In this document: positions 6,474 to 8,408 of the stretch, piece by piece
Layout: the number at the start of each line of letters is the position of its first letter
Numbering within the stretch: position 1 is the stretch's first letter
Assembly (NCBI GenBank): GCA_964618855.1
Contig: CAZUCD010000155.1
Coordinates: 1-8,408, forward strand
DNA from: CAZUCD01 sp964618855
Lineage (GTDB): Bacteria > Sumerlaeota > Sumerlaeia > SLMS01 > JANRJK01
Direction: 5' to 3'
Length of the DNA: 8,408 nucleotides
The notes under the pieces: model-generated
What the model was told of the DNA's origin: nothing
What the model saw: the letters and a program-made list of their open reading frames with translations, nothing else
Databases searched by the model: none
Translations under genes and position numbers: made by a program

Positions 6474-8384
6474 CTACGCACGTTCGCCGAGTTCCATCCA
6501 GCGCTCGACAAGGCGGTCCGCCGCGGCGCGCGCGGCCTCGGCGTCGGCGTGGAGGCGGTGGATGTCCTCGGCGGACGCCTTGACGTAGGTGGCCGGGTCC
6601 TCGATGCGGGCGTTGAGCTCGGCGACGCGCGCCTCAGCTTCCGCTATGCGCGCCTCGATGCCGGCGTACTCGCGCTGCTCATTGATGGAGCGCCTGCGGC
6701 GCTTGGGGTGGGGAGCGTCGGGGGCCTGCTGCGGGTGTGCGGGGGCGGGGAGGGCCGACTCCGCCTCGCGTGCGTCCTCCGCGCGGGCCCAGGCGAGGTA
6801 GCTGTCGTAGTTGCCCTCGACTGCCGCAACCCGCCCATCTCCCCGGAATGCAAGAATGCGCGTGGCGATGCGGTTCAGGAAGTAGCGGTCGTGCGACACC
6901 ACGAGCGCGCACCCCGTGAACGCCGCGAGCGCCTCCTCCAGCACGCGAAGCGTCGGCAGGTCGAGGTCGTTCGTCGGCTCGTCCATCACGACGACGTTCC
7001 CCCCGTTGCGGAGCATCTTCGCCAGCAGGACGCGGCTGCGCTCCCCCCCGCTGAGCAGGCGGATGGGCATCGCGGCGGTTGACTCGTCGAAGAGGAATGC
7101 GCGCAGCCAGGCGCGGAATCCGATCCGCGACTCCCCCACCGTCACGTACTCGAGGCCGTCCGCCGCCTCCTCCAGCACCGTCTTCTCCGGGTCGAGGTCC
7201 GTGCGCTGCTGGTCCGCATAGACGATGCGCACCGATGGGCCGTGGATCACGGTCCCCGAGTCGGGGGCCAGCTCCCGCAGCAGCAGCCGCAGGAGCGTCG
7301 TCTTCCCCAGCCCGTTCCGGCCGACGATGCCAACGCGGTCCCCTGCCACGAGGGTCATCGAGAAGTTCCGGATCAGCTCCCGCCCGGCGATCGAGTGCGT
7401 GACGTTCTCCGCCTCGATGATCTTCCCGCCCAGGCGCGGCCCGGACGGTATCATCAGGCGCACGAGGGGGTCCGCCTCCGGGGGCTTCTGATCGATCAGG
7501 TCCTGCGCCCGATCGATGCGGCTCTTGGACTTGGTCGTGCGCGCCTTGGGCTGGCGGCGCAGCCAGTCCATCTCGCGCCGCAGGAGGTTCTGGCGCGTGG
7601 CCTCCGCGCGTTCCGCCCGGGCGAACTCCTCAGCCTTCGCCTCCATGTAGGCCGAGTAGTTCCCCGCGTACGCCTTCACGCGGCCGCGCCACAGCTCGAA
7701 CATCTGCGTTGCGACGTTGTCCAGGAAGTACCGGTCGTGCGTGACGAAGACGACGGTGCCTCGCATCGAGGCCAGGTGGTCCTCCAGCCAGTCGAGCGTC
7801 TCGGCGTCGAGGTGATTGGTGGGCTCGTCAAGCAGGAGGAGGTCGGCGTCCTCGAGGAGCGTGCGGCACAGGGCGGTGCGGCGGCGCTCCCCCCCGGAGA
7901 GCTCCCCGATGATGCGGTCGGGGGCGGGGACGCCGAGCGCCGCCATCACGCGGTCCGTCCGCGTGCCGATCGAGTGCGGGTGGCGCTGGTCGAGCCGGTG
8001 CTGAGCCGCGGCCTGCCGCTCCAGCAGCACCTCGAGGTCCCCTTCGCCGCGCTCGAGGTCATGGTGGATGGCATCCAATGCCGCCTCCAGCTCGCGCACC
8101 TCTGCGAACGCGGCCTCTATCGTTTTGCCGACGGTCCATTCGTCGCGCAGGTCCCCCCCTTGGTCGAGCGCCGACACGCGCAGCCCGCGCCGCAGGTGAA
8201 TCTCCCCCGCATCCGGCTCGAGCCTCCCCGTCAGGATCGAGAGCAGCGTGGACTTCCCGGCCCCGTTCGCCCCAAGCAGGGCGATCCGCTCTCCCTCATT
8301 GATGGTCAGACTCACGTCTTCAAGGATTGGACGTTCGAGGAAGGCCTTTCGCAGGCCAAGGGCGGTCAGGACGGGATCGGGCAT
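6474..8384 (-). CDS. uup: ABC-F family ATPase, Uup type
   Basis: This 636-residue soluble protein has two ABC ATPase domains and no membrane segment, the same size as E. coli Uup (about 635). Domain 1 (about 4-250) has Walker A GANGAGKST (38-46), signature LSGGE (162-166), Walker B LLLLDEP with E187 and switch H216. The charged helical linker that defines ABC-F proteins spans about 245-310. Domain 2 (about 320-535) has Walker A GRNGLGKTT (355-363), LSGGE (444-448), Walker B VVVMDEP with E469, the DEPTNDLD wording typical of Uup, and switch H498. A proline-rich hinge (about 545-560) leads to a basic patch and a C-terminal coiled coil (about 565-636), the Uup DNA-binding or ribosome-binding tail. 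Family members act on ribosomes, and Uup has also been tied to precise transposon excision and branched-DNA handling. The ATG has no visible Shine-Dalgarno sequence. The frame stays open to the window edge (8 codons), but alignment to the family start favours 8384. It is the first gene of an operon with the CPBP protease. Confidence 0.95.
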   Translation of the reverse strand: MPDPVLTALGLRKAFLERPILEDVSLTINEGERIALLGANGAGKSTLLSILTGRLEPDAGEIHLRRGLRVSALDQGGDLRDEWTVGKTIEAAFAEVRELEAALDAIHHDLERGEGDLEVLLERQAAAQHRLDQRHPHSIGTRTDRVMAALGVPAPDRIIGELSGGERRRTALCRTLLEDADLLLLDEPTNHLDAETLDWLEDHLASMRGTVVFVTHDRYFLDNVATQMFELWRGRVKAYAGNYSAYMEAKAEEFARAERAEATRQNLLRREMDWLRRQPKARTTKSKSRIDRAQDLIDQKPPEADPLVRLMIPSGPRLGGKIIEAENVTHSIAGRELIRNFSMTLVAGDRVGIVGRNGLGKTTLLRLLLRELAPDSGTVIHGPSVRIVYADQQRTDLDPEKTVLEEAADGLEYVTVGESRIGFRAWLRAFLFDESTAAMPIRLLSGGERSRVLLAKMLRNGGNVVVMDEPTNDLDLPTLRVLEEALAAFTGCALVVSHDRYFLNRIATRILAFRGDGRVAAVEGNYDSYLAWARAEDAREAESALPAPAHPQQAPDAPHPKRRRRSINEQREYAGIEARIAEAEARVAELNARIEDPATYVKASAEDIHRLHADAEAARAAADRLVERWMELGERA

Positions 8385-8408
8385 GGGAAGGCTAGGGGTC
8401 GGGGAATG

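Noticed and set aside
5697..7082. A 461-codon + strand open frame across the CPBP and uup genes
   Set aside because: It is the antisense shadow of two well-supported minus-strand genes, with low-complexity composition and no family resemblance.

Overview
The window is a GC-rich bacterial chromosomal segment with densely packed genes on both strands. The lineage cannot be fixed from the sequence alone. A two-component system with a sigma-54-type activator, a tandem-ATPase Uup protein and very high third-position GC point to a free-living, probably Gram-negative-type bacterium. No transposase, integrase, phage gene, CRISPR array or compositional island was seen, so this looks like core or near-core chromosome.

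Layout. The left edge cuts through a tRNA-Asp(GTC), of which bases 1-58 remain. About 110 bases later, behind a leader that holds a strong hairpin, comes a TerC/Alx-family membrane protein (167-1123, +). It converges on a small DinB-fold protein (1151-1648, -), and a GC-rich hairpin sits between the two stop codons. The DinB gene is divergent from a two-gene operon on the + strand: a membrane sensor histidine kinase (1839-3641) and, 16 bases later, an NtrC-type response regulator (3658-5031). A 160-base gap follows and then a single-domain cupin (5192-5650, +). The cupin converges on a two-gene minus-strand operon: an ABC-F ATPase of the Uup type (8384-6474) and, 15 bases downstream, a CPBP (CAAX/Abi-type) intramembrane protease (6458-5745).

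How the parts may work together. The most interesting link is in the gap after the response regulator. A near-consensus sigma-54 promoter (GG-N10-GC core at 5131-5144) lies about 48 bases upstream of the cupin start and points at it, and a direct repeat CACCGGAA lies just upstream of the promoter. Because the preceding gene encodes a sigma-54 activator, a simple reading is that the kinase senses an envelope or periplasmic signal, phosphorylates the regulator, and the regulator switches on the adjacent cupin and perhaps other targets. This is inference from promoter sequence and gene order. The regulator carries GSFSGA where the sigma-54-contacting loop is usually GAFTGA.

The remaining genes look like ordinary housekeeping or accessory functions: probable manganese or metal homeostasis (TerC), nucleic-acid or ribosome-linked ABC-F activity (Uup), and a membrane protease or scaffold. 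No gene-free stretch exceeds 300 bases. The two longest gaps are 1649-1838 and 5032-5191; both are described below.
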